Positions 14,704-24,266 of a stretch of DNA of 64,000 bases are shown in pieces. The position numbers and the translations under genes are program-made. This stretch comes from UBA12079 sp964608745 (GTDB lineage Bacteria; Patescibacteriota; Minisyncoccia; Phycocordibacterales; UBA12079). Each line of letters begins with the position of its first letter. The stretch's first letter is position 1. The notes below the pieces were generated by a model. The model was not told the origin of the DNA. It worked only from the letters and a program-made list of their open reading frames with translations, and made no database searches. The stretch lies in NCBI GenBank assembly GCA_964608745.1, contig CAZSPC010000001.1, positions 1 through 64,000 on the forward strand. The letters are read 5' to 3'.

Positions 14704-15054
14704 ATGAGCAAAAAAAATTCAAAAACAGAAAAAAGGACTCGAAGACATAATAGAATTCGAGCCAAGGTAAAAGGAACAGCATCTGTGCCTAGGTTGAATG
14801 TGTTTAAGTCAAACACAGGTGTTTACGCACAGATTATTGATGATGAAAAGGGTGTGACCTTGGTTTCAAGTTCAACTAAAACAATGAAAGGAAAAACAAC
14901 GACTGAAAAAGCACAACAGGTAGGTAGTGATTTAGCCAAAAAAGCAACTGCAAAGAAAGTAAAAAAAGTTGTTTTTGACCGAGGGGGGTATATTTTCACA
15001 GGAAAAATAAAAGCTTTGGCTGATTCAGCTCGAGAAGGTGGTTTGCAGTTTTAA
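14704..15054 (+). CDS. rplR: 50S ribosomal protein L18 (uL18)
   Basis: 5S rRNA-binding protein of the central protuberance. The frame opens at TTG 14695, but ATG 14704 gives the more usual N-terminus MSKKNSKTEKRTRRHNRIR. The VPRLNVFKSNTGVYAQIIDD segment and the ending VVFDRGGYIFTGKIKALADSAREGGLQF are diagnostic. Normal place between L6 and S5. Confidence 0.95.
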   Translation: MSKKNSKTEKRTRRHNRIRAKVKGTASVPRLNVFKSNTGVYAQIIDDEKGVTLVSSSTKTMKGKTTTEKAQQVGSDLAKKATAKKVKKVVFDRGGYIFTGKIKALADSAREGGLQF

Positions 15055-15084
15055 ATATTCAAATCTTTAAATTTTTAAATAAAA

Positions 15085-15732
15085 ATGACAGAAGAAAAAA
15101 AGGAAAAAAATAATATTGAAAAAACAGATTCTAATCCTGCAACCCAGGATGGACAAAAAAAGAAAGTAGAAAAAACTCCTACGGATGTTAAGACTGTCTC
15201 AAAAGCAATAGCAGACAAAAAACCAGTCAGCAAAGAACGGCCAAAAAGAACTTTTAAGAAAAATGTCCGACCAAGAAGAAGGGCTGGTTTCAAAAGACCA
15301 AAGCCAGAATTTGATCAAAAAATTATCGATATTCGAAGGGTTACTCGTGTTGTAAAAGGAGGGCGCAGATTTAGTTTTTCTGTTGTTATGATTCTTGGAA
15401 ATAAAAAGGGAAAAGTAGGTGTTGGTGTTGGAAAAGCATCAGATACAGCATTGGCAATCGAAAAAGCAATCAGAAATGCCAAGAAGAACATGATTCAATT
15501 GAAACTTACCGAGAACAACTCAATCCCTTACGAAGTCGATGCAAAATATTGTGCTTCTAGGGTGGCAATTCGACCGGCCAAAGGACGGGGTGTTGTTGCG
15601 GGAAGTTCGCTCAGAACAGTTTTAGAATTAGCAGGGGTAACGGAAGTTGGTGGAAAAGTAATTTCACGAAGTAAAAACAAATTAAATAATGCAAGGGCAA
15701 CTATCAAAGCCTTGCAGGCTTTTAAGGGGTAA
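15085..15732 (+). CDS. rpsE: 30S ribosomal protein S5 (uS5) with an N-terminal extension
   Basis: Needed for decoding accuracy. The core starts near residue 75: DIRRVTRVVKGGRRFSFSVV, then GNKKGKVGVGVGKASDTA and the second domain with KGRGVVAGSSLRTVLELAG. Residues 1-72 are a low-complexity stretch of lysine, threonine and proline not found in most bacteria. L30, which normally follows S5, is absent; L15 comes next. Confidence 0.96.
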   Translation: MTEEKKEKNNIEKTDSNPATQDGQKKKVEKTPTDVKTVSKAIADKKPVSKERPKRTFKKNVRPRRRAGFKRPKPEFDQKIIDIRRVTRVVKGGRRFSFSVVMILGNKKGKVGVGVGKASDTALAIEKAIRNAKKNMIQLKLTENNSIPYEVDAKYCASRVAIRPAKGRGVVAGSSLRTVLELAGVTEVGGKVISRSKNKLNNARATIKALQAFKG

Positions 15733-15821
15733 GGTTTAAGTAGTAAGTAATAAGAAATGAATTTTTGCCTTTGGCAAAAATTCATTCAAAATTTACTAAA
15801 AACTATAAACTAAAAACTGAC
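15733..15821 (+). repeat. family A variant upstream of rplO
   Basis: Left arm AAGTAGTAAGTAATAAG as in the four-helix-bundle element at 56647; centre TTTTTGCC-TTT-GGCAAAAA; the right arm is of another type (ACTAAAAACTATAAACT). The mixed arms suggest recombination between variants. Confidence 0.7.
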
Positions 15822-15824
15822 GAT

Positions 15825-16244
15825 ATGCAATTACATAACCTAAAAAAGAATAAAACTAACAAAACCAGTATTAAGGTTGGACGAGGAGGAAAGAGGGGAA
15901 AAACTTCTGGAAAAGGACACAAGGGGCAAAAAGCTCGGGCTGGTAACAGCGGAAGACCTGAAATCAGGGATATTATTAAAAAGTTACCTAAACTTAGAGG
16001 TTATAAGTTTAATTCAATTAAAGCGTCAGCTGTTCCTGTGAATCTGTCTGAAATCGATAAAGCTTTTAAAGACGGAGAAAAAGTAAATCCTCGAACCTTG
16101 ATTGCCAAAGGTGTGGTTAACCGACAAAGTGGAAAAATTCCAACTATTAAAATTTTAGGAACAGGAGAAATTACAAAAAAAGTTACTGTATCAGGATGTA
16201 AAATTTCAAAGAGCGCAGTAGAAAAAATAAGTAAAATCAAATAA
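15825..16244 (+). CDS. rplO: 50S ribosomal protein L15 (uL15)
   Basis: Late-assembly protein that organises 23S rRNA. ATG 15825 gives MQLHNLKKNK, followed by the glycine-rich VGRGGKRGKTSGKGHKGQKAR and the LPKLRGYKFNS segment. The C-terminal VTVSGCKISKSAVEKI fits the family. Starting upstream would translate the preceding repeat. It is followed by secY after an AT-only inverted repeat. Confidence 0.95.
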   Translation: MQLHNLKKNKTNKTSIKVGRGGKRGKTSGKGHKGQKARAGNSGRPEIRDIIKKLPKLRGYKFNSIKASAVPVNLSEIDKAFKDGEKVNPRTLIAKGVVNRQSGKIPTIKILGTGEITKKVTVSGCKISKSAVEKISKIK

Positions 16245-16391
16245 GATATAATCTATTTGATTTTAAATTTTAAGTTATAAATTTTAAATTTTAATTCAAT
16301 TTTTAATGATTAAATTTTTTAAACATTTTAAATTTATAAATTGTATTATTGAATTATAATTTTAAATTTATAATTTAAAATTGTTATAAAT

Positions 16392-17660
16392 ATGAACTTC
16401 ACAAACAAACTAAAACTAATAGCTAAAGATAAAAATCTAAGAACCAAAATTGCTTTTCTGCTTGGTTTTTTGGTTTTGTTTAGAGTTTTGGCTTCGATTC
16501 CAATTCCGGGTGTTGATGTTGCTAAACTTCAAGAATTTTTCGCAAACAACCAATTTTTCGGCCTTCTAAACATCTTTTCGGGGGGTGGCTTATCATCGCT
16601 TTCTATCATTATGCTTGGTGTTGGACCATATATTACCGCCTCAATTATAATGCAGTTGATGACTATGATGTCTGAAAAGTTAAAGCAAATGTATCACGAA
16701 GAAGGAGAGGCTGGAAAGAAAAAATTTAGTCAGTATTCGAGACTATTAACTGTTCCGCTTGGTGCCATTCAGGGTTATGCTTTTCTTAATTTACTTCAAA
16801 GCCAAAATGTAATCGGTGCATTACCGATGTTTGAAATGATTACTAATGTTGTGGTAATTGTTGCTGGTTCGATGCTCCTTGTTTGGATTGGAGAATTAAT
16901 GACAGAGTTTGCAATTGGAAATGGTGTTTCGATTATTATTTTTGCTGGTATCGTAGCCAGTCTTCCAACCACAATTAGCCAATTAATTTTTGCGTTTGAT
17001 ATCTCACAACTACCAGTTTATATCGGATTTATTGCTATTGCTATTGTGATTATTGCCGGAGTTGTTGTTATTACAGAAGCAGAGAGACCTATTCCAATAA
17101 ATTATTCAAAAAGAGTCAGGGGAAACAAAGTTTATGGTGGAGTTTCAACATATTTACCATTAAGAGTAAATCAGGCTGGGGTTATTCCAATTATCTTTGC
17201 GTTGTCTATTCTATTATTTCCCCAAATGATATTTACATTTTTAGTCAATTTTGATAGTGCAGTGATCAGTTCTGTTTCAGATGTTGTGTTGGGTATTTTG
17301 GCCAATTCTTGGGTTTATGCGGTTATGTACTTTGTACTTGTATTCTTGTTTACTTATTTCTATACCGCAGTTACATTCGATCCAGAAGCTATTTCAACAA
17401 ATCTCCAAAGAGGCGGAGCTTTCATTCCAGGGATTCGACCAGGAAGTCACACATCAGAATATATCGCTAAGGTTTTGACTAGAATTACTTTGGTCGGAGC
17501 GCTTTTCCTCGGGTTTATTGCGGTACTTCCGCTTATTATGCAAGCTCTTACAGGAATTACTTCGTTAGCAATCGGAGGTACCGCTTTGCTTATTGTGGTA
17601 TCAGTAGTTATTGATCTCATCAAAAAAATCGATGCCCAAGTATCAATCAGGGAATACTAA
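16392..17660 (+). CDS. secY: preprotein translocase subunit SecY
   Basis: Forms the protein-conducting channel. At 422 residues with about ten membrane helices it has normal length. Signatures visible: VFRVLASIPIPGVD in helix 1, the plug region SGGGLSSLSIIMLGVGPYITASI, and QYSRLLTVPLGAIQGY. The cytoplasmic loop SKRVRGNKVYGG and the C-terminal FIPGIRPGSHTSEYI are conserved. In most bacteria adk and map follow; here they lie about 12 kb further on, beyond the RAYT-bounded island. Confidence 0.97.
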   Translation: MNFTNKLKLIAKDKNLRTKIAFLLGFLVLFRVLASIPIPGVDVAKLQEFFANNQFFGLLNIFSGGGLSSLSIIMLGVGPYITASIIMQLMTMMSEKLKQMYHEEGEAGKKKFSQYSRLLTVPLGAIQGYAFLNLLQSQNVIGALPMFEMITNVVVIVAGSMLLVWIGELMTEFAIGNGVSIIIFAGIVASLPTTISQLIFAFDISQLPVYIGFIAIAIVIIAGVVVITEAERPIPINYSKRVRGNKVYGGVSTYLPLRVNQAGVIPIIFALSILLFPQMIFTFLVNFDSAVISSVSDVVLGILANSWVYAVMYFVLVFLFTYFYTAVTFDPEAISTNLQRGGAFIPGIRPGSHTSEYIAKVLTRITLVGALFLGFIAVLPLIMQALTGITSLAIGGTALLIVVSVVIDLIKKIDAQVSIREY

Positions 17661-17684
17661 AATATAAACAAAATATATTTTTCC

Positions 17685-17715
17685 AAAAAGGTGGGGGTCG
17701 GACCCCCACCTTTTT
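17685..17715 (+). repeat. REP-like palindrome, upstream of RAYT 1
   Basis: AAAAAGGTGGGGGTC and GACCCCCACCTTTTT flank a single G. It lies 25 nt after secY, may terminate secY, and overlaps the promoter region of the next gene (TATAAT at 17718-17723). Confidence 0.85.
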
Positions 17716-17729
17716 GGTATAATGAAACT

Positions 17730-18413
17730 ATGTCAAGAAAAAAAGTAAAATTTAGTGTCGGATGTTTCTACCATGTTTATAACAGAGGTGTTGATAAAAG
17801 AGAGATTTTTTCTGATAAACAAGACACACTTAGGTTTATAGAGAGCCTAGATGTGTTTAATACAATAGAGCCCATTGGTAGTATTTTTGCAGAAAAGAAA
17901 AGGGGTAGGGGTCGGACCCCTACCCCACCTACCCCAAAAAAACAAAAAGGAAAGCTAGTTAATATTATCGCTTATTGTCTCAACCTAAATCACTACCATT
18001 TTGTTTTAGAAGAAATTGTTGAGGGTGGTATAAGCGAGTTTATGAAAAGGTTAGGGGGTGGTTATACGGGATATTACAACATTAAATATAAGAGAAATGG
18101 AGTTTTATTTCAGGGAAAATTTAAGACGGTGCATATAAAAAAAGACGGTCAGTTGGAATATACGGTTGACTATGTCAATTTAAACAATTTGGTTCATAAA
18201 AAATTTGACGGTACCAAAAAACATTTTTTAGACGACATTCCAGCTAGATCTAGTTGGAATGAATATATCAATGAAAATATAAAGGGTATTTGTGGCAAAG
18301 ACATTATTCTTGATGTTTACAAAAAAGCGTATAGAAGTAGAAATACATATGAATCTAGTGCCAAAGAAACATTAAAAATGGTAAGAGAGATGAGATACGG
18401 GGATGAAAAATAA
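17730..18413 (+). CDS. REP-associated tyrosine transposase (RAYT, Y1/HUH family) 1
   Basis: A single-strand DNA nickase/transposase of the IS200-like class. The 227 residues include the HUH pair in LNLNHYHFVL, the following EGGISEFMKRLGGGYTGYYN helix with the likely catalytic tyrosine, the KRNGVLFQGKFK block and the VDYVNLNNLVHK segment. The frame could start at GTG 17691 inside the palindrome, but ATG 17730, 6 nt after TATAAT, matches the family. A REP-like palindrome at 17902-17926 lies in the reading frame and encodes the RGRGRTPTPPTP stretch. Palindromes also lie just before and after the gene. It is homologous to the gene at 28675. Confidence 0.88.
   Translation: MSRKKVKFSVGCFYHVYNRGVDKREIFSDKQDTLRFIESLDVFNTIEPIGSIFAEKKRGRGRTPTPPTPKKQKGKLVNIIAYCLNLNHYHFVLEEIVEGGISEFMKRLGGGYTGYYNIKYKRNGVLFQGKFKTVHIKKDGQLEYTVDYVNLNNLVHKKFDGTKKHFLDDIPARSSWNEYINENIKGICGKDIILDVYKKAYRSRNTYESSAKETLKMVREMRYGDEK
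17902..17926 (+). repeat. REP-like palindrome inside the RAYT 1 reading frame
   Basis: GGGGTAGGGGTC and GACCCCTACCCC flank a single G. It is translated in frame between the N-terminal block and the HUH domain. Confidence 0.85.
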
Positions 18414-18415
18414 GT

Positions 18416-18440
18416 AGGGTAGGGGTCGGACCCCTACCCT
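18416..18440 (+). repeat. REP-like palindrome after RAYT 1
   Basis: AGGGTAGGGGTC and its complement flank a G, starting 2 nt after the stop. It shares its arms with the internal copy. Confidence 0.85.
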
Positions 18441-18550
18441 TGTTTTATCCCCATTTTTATTATATATAAAATCAAAAATACTGTGTTAAAATATAAGTAA
18501 TATCGGATTTTTCTATTTGAGTAAGTAGATGGTGAGTAATTAAAAAATAA

Positions 18551-21500
18551 ATGGAAAAACATAAGCTGAAAATTTATATTTTACTAACAGTTGCTTTTTT
18601 GATGGTGGCTGTCTTTTTGCCGTTGAATATTACGAAAGCAAAAGAAATTTTGGTGGGCGAAAAAATATCCCAAGAGATTGAAAAAGTTATCGATTTACTT
18701 GAAGTTTTGGCTAAAAATACCTTTAGTTTTTTTGTAGAAAATAGGGCTGATGGAATCAAAAAAATAGTTAATTCAACTAATAATCTTTTCATTTATGTTT
18801 ATGTTGCTGATCCAAAATTCGAAGAAAAAGACAAAAATAAGGTAGAGTTTGCACAAAAAAAAGAAATCGAAGAACCAAAGCTAGAAATTCAAACTCAAAA
18901 AATTGTTTTTGTTGGACTTGTGGATGATTTTCGTCAAACTATTTTAGAATTTATAAACCTAACGAAAATCTTTTCTCAAAATGTTTTAGAAGGAGCAAGT
19001 GAAGTTCGAAAAATAACAATTGATTTAACAACTAAATCTTTAAAAGATACCCAATGGCTAATTCAAGAAAACAATTCTTTGGTTAATGGTATTCTAGGTA
19101 AAGGAGTTAAACAAGCTCAAAAAATTGTAATTTTTGCTAGTGAATTTACAAATATTTACTATATTCAACTTGGAAAAATAACAACTAGAATACCTGATGT
19201 AGCAACTACCATAGTCACAAGTGCTTTTGATGATGTTCATATGGTTGTTAAAATCAATAACGATTTTGTAAACAACACTCTTGGCCGAGGAGTAAAAAAA
19301 ATAAAAGTTACCGCAATTTGGACAACCAGCTTATTATCTTCAATGGATGATAATTTTAAAAACCTGGCTCTAAGAATTTACAAAAACACAACAAAACTAA
19401 CATCAGATACTTTTACTCAGATTAAAAAAACAACCCGCCAAGTAAAATTCCTTTTCTCTGAGTCTTTTGTGGGTTCGGGGATTGTTTTGGGTGAGAAAAA
19501 AGATTATCTTTTGGCTTCGGCTTATCGACAATCAAATCGAGGAAAAACAGTTCTTGAAAATACAGCTGTAAAAACATATAGATTTTTTAACAACTTGCTT
19601 ATCTTTAATTTTGGCAATAATGAAGTGATTGTTGTTGAAGAAGAAAAACACAACGAACTAAAAGAGGAACCACAAAAAGAAATACAAAATGTCAATCCGC
19701 CTAAGGTAGAAGAGCAGGTAAAAGTAGTTTATCAACCAACTAATACAATTGTTGAAAGAGTAATTCAGGCAACTAGTGGTGTAACACCAGCAGATCTACA
19801 AAAACTAAAAAACGAATTATTGCAAGAGATTTACAGAATGGCAGATAAATCAACACCAACTATATATCCAATATCTAACTACGCAGCTATTGCTCACACA
19901 AACAAAATTGATCAACTAAATTCTGTTACTATCAATTCATCAGCAATCAGTGGCGGGACTATTAGCGGAGCAACAATAACTAACACACCAATTTCCGGTT
20001 CAACTGGATCATTCACAATACTTTCGGTGTCTGATAGCGCAACAATTGGGGGACAATTTACAGCAAATAGTGCCTCAACAACCCAATTAACTGTTTCTGA
20101 CCGATCTTGGTTTACTGGTTTAGCTTCTTTTGGTAATGCAACAACTTCAAACTTAACAGTAACCGGAATACTTTATGACTCAGACGGAGAAGCTGGTATA
20201 TCGGGTCAAGTTCTTTCTACCACAGCAACTGGAACGAGTTGGACAACTAATTCTTCAACCCAAGATTCAGACGGAGATACAATGATTCAAGCAGAAGAAT
20301 CAGCTGACGAAGATAAAATTAGATTTGATACTGCCGGAACAGAAAGGATGGTTATTGATGAAGATGGAAAAATTGGAATAGCAACAACTTCACCTTTATC
20401 AAAACTAACAATCTTCGGAGATGTGTTCCTAGACGGAGCAAATCGTTATCTGAATTTTGGTACAACTACTGCTACTTCATCTGCTGGTTATGGTATTAGA
20501 GATAATTTAGGAACAATACAATACAAAAACCTAGGAGGTTCTTGGGCTGATGTTGGAAGTGGAGGAGGGTCAGGAACAGTAACTTCTGTTGATATGACAG
20601 TCCCAACCGGATTATCTGTTTCAGGAAATCCAATTACTACATCTGGCACACTAGCTCTAACCTATTCTGCTGGTTATGAAGGGCTAAAAACAGCTTCATC
20701 AACTAACTGGAATACTTTCTACGATACTCCTTCAAACAGAATCACGGCTGGAACAGGATTGAGTTGGTCAACTAACACACTTAATGCTGAAGTACAATCA
20801 TCAGATTTAAATAACTACCTTTCACTAGTAAATTGGTACGCAACAACAACTCACGAAAATATTTCTTCTCTCCCTTCGCTTTCAATCACAGAATCACAAA
20901 TTTCAGATCTTGATCATTTCGATGGAGGAGGTTTTTACACATATTTCAATGCAACTAATACGGATGCTCTTAGCGAAGGTTCTTCAAACCTTTATTACAC
21001 AGACGCAAGGGCTCGATCTGCCATCGATTCTTCTGCTACAGGATTAACTTATACACCAGGGACAGGAATCTTTTCTCTAACCCCTGGTTACAACATTCCA
21101 TTAACAGCCAGCACAACTAACTGGAATAATTTTTATGATACTCCTTCGGGTCAAATTACAGCAGGAACAAATATTTCTTGGTCTTCAAATACTTTAAATG
21201 TTGATGATGCGTTTTTAATTAATAATGGAGATGATGCAACTACGGGACAGCTTACCGCAGCAAACTTTGTAGCTTCGTCCGGTACAGCAACTTCCACATT
21301 TGCCGGTGGCTTGAATGTAGGAAGCGGAGGTTTGATTTATGATTATTCGAGTGGAAAAGTAGGTATTGGAACAGATTCTCCGGTTACTAATTTAGAAATA
21401 AGTAGTAACGAAACAACAGAATTGAGAATTGGACATGGAAATAATTGGAATGGTGCCTTGTCGTTTTATGAGGGAGGAGTACCTTCTTGGTCTTTTTATA

Positions 21501-24250
21501 ACGTTGGAAATGGCGACTTGTTTCAATTTAATTATGCTGGTACAGGAATGGCTACATTTGAACCAGGTGGTGATGTTGGAATAGGAACAACCTCACCTTT
21601 TGCTAAATTATCAGTAGCGGGTAATGGTTATTTTGACGGAAATGTGACAGCTTCAATTTTTACAGCTACAAGTACAAGTGCCACCTCCACTTTTCCATAT
21701 TTTTCAGCCTCCCAATCTAATCTTGGTACGGTAGTAGGAGGAATCTGGAACGGCTCCTCGATTGCTGATGCTTATGTTGACAATGATATTACCGCTTCAA
21801 ATTATCTTTCGTTGACCAACTGGTTTGCAACAACAACTCACTCACTAATTTCAAGCTTGCCTAATCTGTCTGTTACAGAATCACAAATTTCAGACCTAGA
21901 TCATTACACAAACAATGATTGGGATATTAGAATGACATCAACAACAACCCTTCCCTCAATAACAACATTAGCTAACTTAGCTACGGTTGGAACAATTGGA
22001 AGTGGAGTTTGGAACGGAACTGCTATTGGTGATACTTATCTAACCAAAACAGGCAATTGGACAGGAACATTTGATGGGCAAGAAGGTTCTTATTACCTAG
22101 ATGCTGATAATCTAAACGACTTTGATAATCCTTTCTATACCTACTTCAACGCAACTAATACGGATGCTTTGAGCGAAGGATCAAGTAATTTTTATGCGAC
22201 TCAAAGTCGTTGGGATAGTTTTTGGAACGCATCAACTACATTAAGTAGCGTTACTTCTGTTCCTAATCTATCTATCACAGAATCTCAGATATCTGACTTA
22301 CAAAATTACTTGGCTTTGGCTAATTGGTATGCAACAACAACTGATGGACTAACACAAGGTTCAGCAAATCTATACAATCAAACTCACACAGGAGAAGTAA
22401 CAGGATCTACCGCTTTAACAATTGCTAACAATATTATTGATGAAGCTAATCTAAAACTAGACACTTCACCAACTGACAACTACATTCTAATTGCTTCTTC
22501 TACAGCAAGTGGAGGAATGGATTGGGTAGCAACCTCTTCTCCTCTTTTGAATTTATCCTCGGGTGGCGGAGGTTCTTCAGCTCTAACTCACACAAATATT
22601 TTTGTTGGAAATTCTTCAAATATAGCAACAGCAACTTCATCTTTGGTTATTTTGGACAATGGGAATATAGGAATAGGAACAACTTCACCTCTAACCTCAC
22701 TATCCCTCGAAGGCACAGCCGGAACACCTATAATGAACATTGCTAATTCAACTGGTGCCAGTGCTTTGTATGTTGATGAGGGCGGAGATATTGGCATCGG
22801 GATGACCGCTCCAACCTCCAAATTTCATGTAGTAGATACATTAAGCGCAGCTACTGGTGATGAAGTAGTATATTCTCTTAATTATACAACCAATAAAGCA
22901 ACTAGTGGAAATGATACGGGGTTACAGATAAACATGACGGATACAGCGAGTCCTGGAACGAGCTATTTAATTGATGCTCGTGTTGGGGGTACAAGTAAGT
23001 TCTGGGTTGATTCTAGTGGTAACGCTTTAATTGCTAATGGAATGAGGCTTGGTTCTGCAAATGCTTCGATTAGCCCAGCAGGAAGTAAGCTACTACTTAA
23101 TTCAACCGAAAAGATTGAAATGAGATTATGGGGTGATATTTCATCTGGTAATGCTTTTGAGTTTAAACCTGGTATGGCAGGTTTGCAACTGACCGGGTCA
23201 AGCGGAGTTCAATCATTTTTAAGTATAATACCAGAAATCAATCAGAGTGGAACAGCTGGATATAATGGTATATTTCTTAATGTTACAGAAACAGGAATTG
23301 GTAGTGGTCCTAATAATTTAATTGATTTGCAGGTAGATAGTTCAAGTAAATTTTTGGTTGATAATACCGGTAACGTCGGAATCGGGACAACTTCACCATA
23401 TTCAAAATTATCTGTTTGGGGAGACGCTCTTGGAAATATTTTTGAAGCAATTACAAATTCTTCAACAACAGCTATGGTAATTAATGCAATTGGTGATATT
23501 GGCATTGGAGTAACCGATCCTGATAAGAAATTAGAAGTATTCGAGACAGTTGCTGATGCACAAGTTAAAATTTCTTATGATGCAACTCGTTATGCGAACT
23601 TGCAAGTTGATTCTGTTGGAGATTTAATTATTGATCCTCAAGGAAATGATTTATTCTTAAATGACGATAACCTGTTTTCTTGTACAGGAGGTTCGTGTCC
23701 TGCTGGCAATCCAACCGGAACAGGTAATATAGTGGTTGAAAATAAAGTAGGTATTGGAACCACAACTCCTGCCTACAAATTATCAATTGAAACCCAAGAT
23801 TCATCAACTAATTTATTACAAATAGCATCTAGTACTAATCAAAATATATTTACAATCAACTCCGATGGAGATATTGCTATTGGAACATCTAGTCCGTTTG
23901 CGAGATTTTCTATTGGATCAGGGGGGGCTATTGTTGTTGAAGAAAATACTCTTATTGATGGAGCAACTATTACAGTTGATTGGCGAGATGGTAATCAGCA
24001 AGATGTTGAGTTAGGTGGAAACAGGACAATTAATTTCTCAAATTACACTCCTGGACAAACATTGCGTCTGCTTGTTTGTCAAGATTCGACTGGTTCAAGG
24101 ACAGTTACTTGGGATTCAAACATAGATTGGAATGATGCCACAGCTCCTACTCTTACAACCACAGCAGATAAATGTGATGTGATTGCGTGTATTGCGACAG
24201 AGGCAAAGGGTGTTTTGGATGTCTTTTGTACAGCGACGTTGAATTTTTAA
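18551..24250 (+). CDS. giant fibre-like surface protein, 1899 aa
   Basis: The N-terminus has a hydrophobic signal or anchor (about residues 8-28), then some 380 mostly helical residues, a charged linker and a coiled-coil-like segment (DLQKLKNELLQEIYRM). From about residue 440 the protein is made of repeats: at least seven GIGTTSP-xxKLSV units, three LSLxNWYATTTH-xxISSLP-xLSITESQISDLDH units, and NATNTDALSEGSSN pairs. Such units are typical of phage tail-fibre and trimeric adhesin stalks and of large CPR surface proteins. The end is a compact domain (VDWRDGNQQDVELGGNRT). It is probably secreted and may mediate host-cell attachment, which is inferred. The 838-aa gene follows 16 nt downstream. 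Confidence 0.8.
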   Translation: MEKHKLKIYILLTVAFLMVAVFLPLNITKAKEILVGEKISQEIEKVIDLLEVLAKNTFSFFVENRADGIKKIVNSTNNLFIYVYVADPKFEEKDKNKVEFAQKKEIEEPKLEIQTQKIVFVGLVDDFRQTILEFINLTKIFSQNVLEGASEVRKITIDLTTKSLKDTQWLIQENNSLVNGILGKGVKQAQKIVIFASEFTNIYYIQLGKITTRIPDVATTIVTSAFDDVHMVVKINNDFVNNTLGRGVKKIKVTAIWTTSLLSSMDDNFKNLALRIYKNTTKLTSDTFTQIKKTTRQVKFLFSESFVGSGIVLGEKKDYLLASAYRQSNRGKTVLENTAVKTYRFFNNLLIFNFGNNEVIVVEEEKHNELKEEPQKEIQNVNPPKVEEQVKVVYQPTNTIVERVIQATSGVTPADLQKLKNELLQEIYRMADKSTPTIYPISNYAAIAHTNKIDQLNSVTINSSAISGGTISGATITNTPISGSTGSFTILSVSDSATIGGQFTANSASTTQLTVSDRSWFTGLASFGNATTSNLTVTGILYDSDGEAGISGQVLSTTATGTSWTTNSSTQDSDGDTMIQAEESADEDKIRFDTAGTERMVIDEDGKIGIATTSPLSKLTIFGDVFLDGANRYLNFGTTTATSSAGYGIRDNLGTIQYKNLGGSWADVGSGGGSGTVTSVDMTVPTGLSVSGNPITTSGTLALTYSAGYEGLKTASSTNWNTFYDTPSNRITAGTGLSWSTNTLNAEVQSSDLNNYLSLVNWYATTTHENISSLPSLSITESQISDLDHFDGGGFYTYFNATNTDALSEGSSNLYYTDARARSAIDSSATGLTYTPGTGIFSLTPGYNIPLTASTTNWNNFYDTPSGQITAGTNISWSSNTLNVDDAFLINNGDDATTGQLTAANFVASSGTATSTFAGGLNVGSGGLIYDYSSGKVGIGTDSPVTNLEISSNETTELRIGHGNNWNGALSFYEGGVPSWSFYNVGNGDLFQFNYAGTGMATFEPGGDVGIGTTSPFAKLSVAGNGYFDGNVTASIFTATSTSATSTFPYFSASQSNLGTVVGGIWNGSSIADAYVDNDITASNYLSLTNWFATTTHSLISSLPNLSVTESQISDLDHYTNNDWDIRMTSTTTLPSITTLANLATVGTIGSGVWNGTAIGDTYLTKTGNWTGTFDGQEGSYYLDADNLNDFDNPFYTYFNATNTDALSEGSSNFYATQSRWDSFWNASTTLSSVTSVPNLSITESQISDLQNYLALANWYATTTDGLTQGSANLYNQTHTGEVTGSTALTIANNIIDEANLKLDTSPTDNYILIASSTASGGMDWVATSSPLLNLSSGGGGSSALTHTNIFVGNSSNIATATSSLVILDNGNIGIGTTSPLTSLSLEGTAGTPIMNIANSTGASALYVDEGGDIGIGMTAPTSKFHVVDTLSAATGDEVVYSLNYTTNKATSGNDTGLQINMTDTASPGTSYLIDARVGGTSKFWVDSSGNALIANGMRLGSANASISPAGSKLLLNSTEKIEMRLWGDISSGNAFEFKPGMAGLQLTGSSGVQSFLSIIPEINQSGTAGYNGIFLNVTETGIGSGPNNLIDLQVDSSSKFLVDNTGNVGIGTTSPYSKLSVWGDALGNIFEAITNSSTTAMVINAIGDIGIGVTDPDKKLEVFETVADAQVKISYDATRYANLQVDSVGDLIIDPQGNDLFLNDDNLFSCTGGSCPAGNPTGTGNIVVENKVGIGTTTPAYKLSIETQDSSTNLLQIASSTNQNIFTINSDGDIAIGTSSPFARFSIGSGGAIVVEENTLIDGATITVDWRDGNQQDVELGGNRTINFSNYTPGQTLRLLVCQDSTGSRTVTWDSNIDWNDATAPTLTTTADKCDVIACIATEAKGVLDVFCTATLNF

Positions 24251-24266
24251 CAAATTGAAAATTAAT

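Noticed and set aside
17691..17729. GTG start for RAYT 1 within the palindrome
   Set aside because: The extra residues (MGVGPPPFWYNET) come from the palindrome and the -10 box; ATG 17730 matches the family and promoter spacing.
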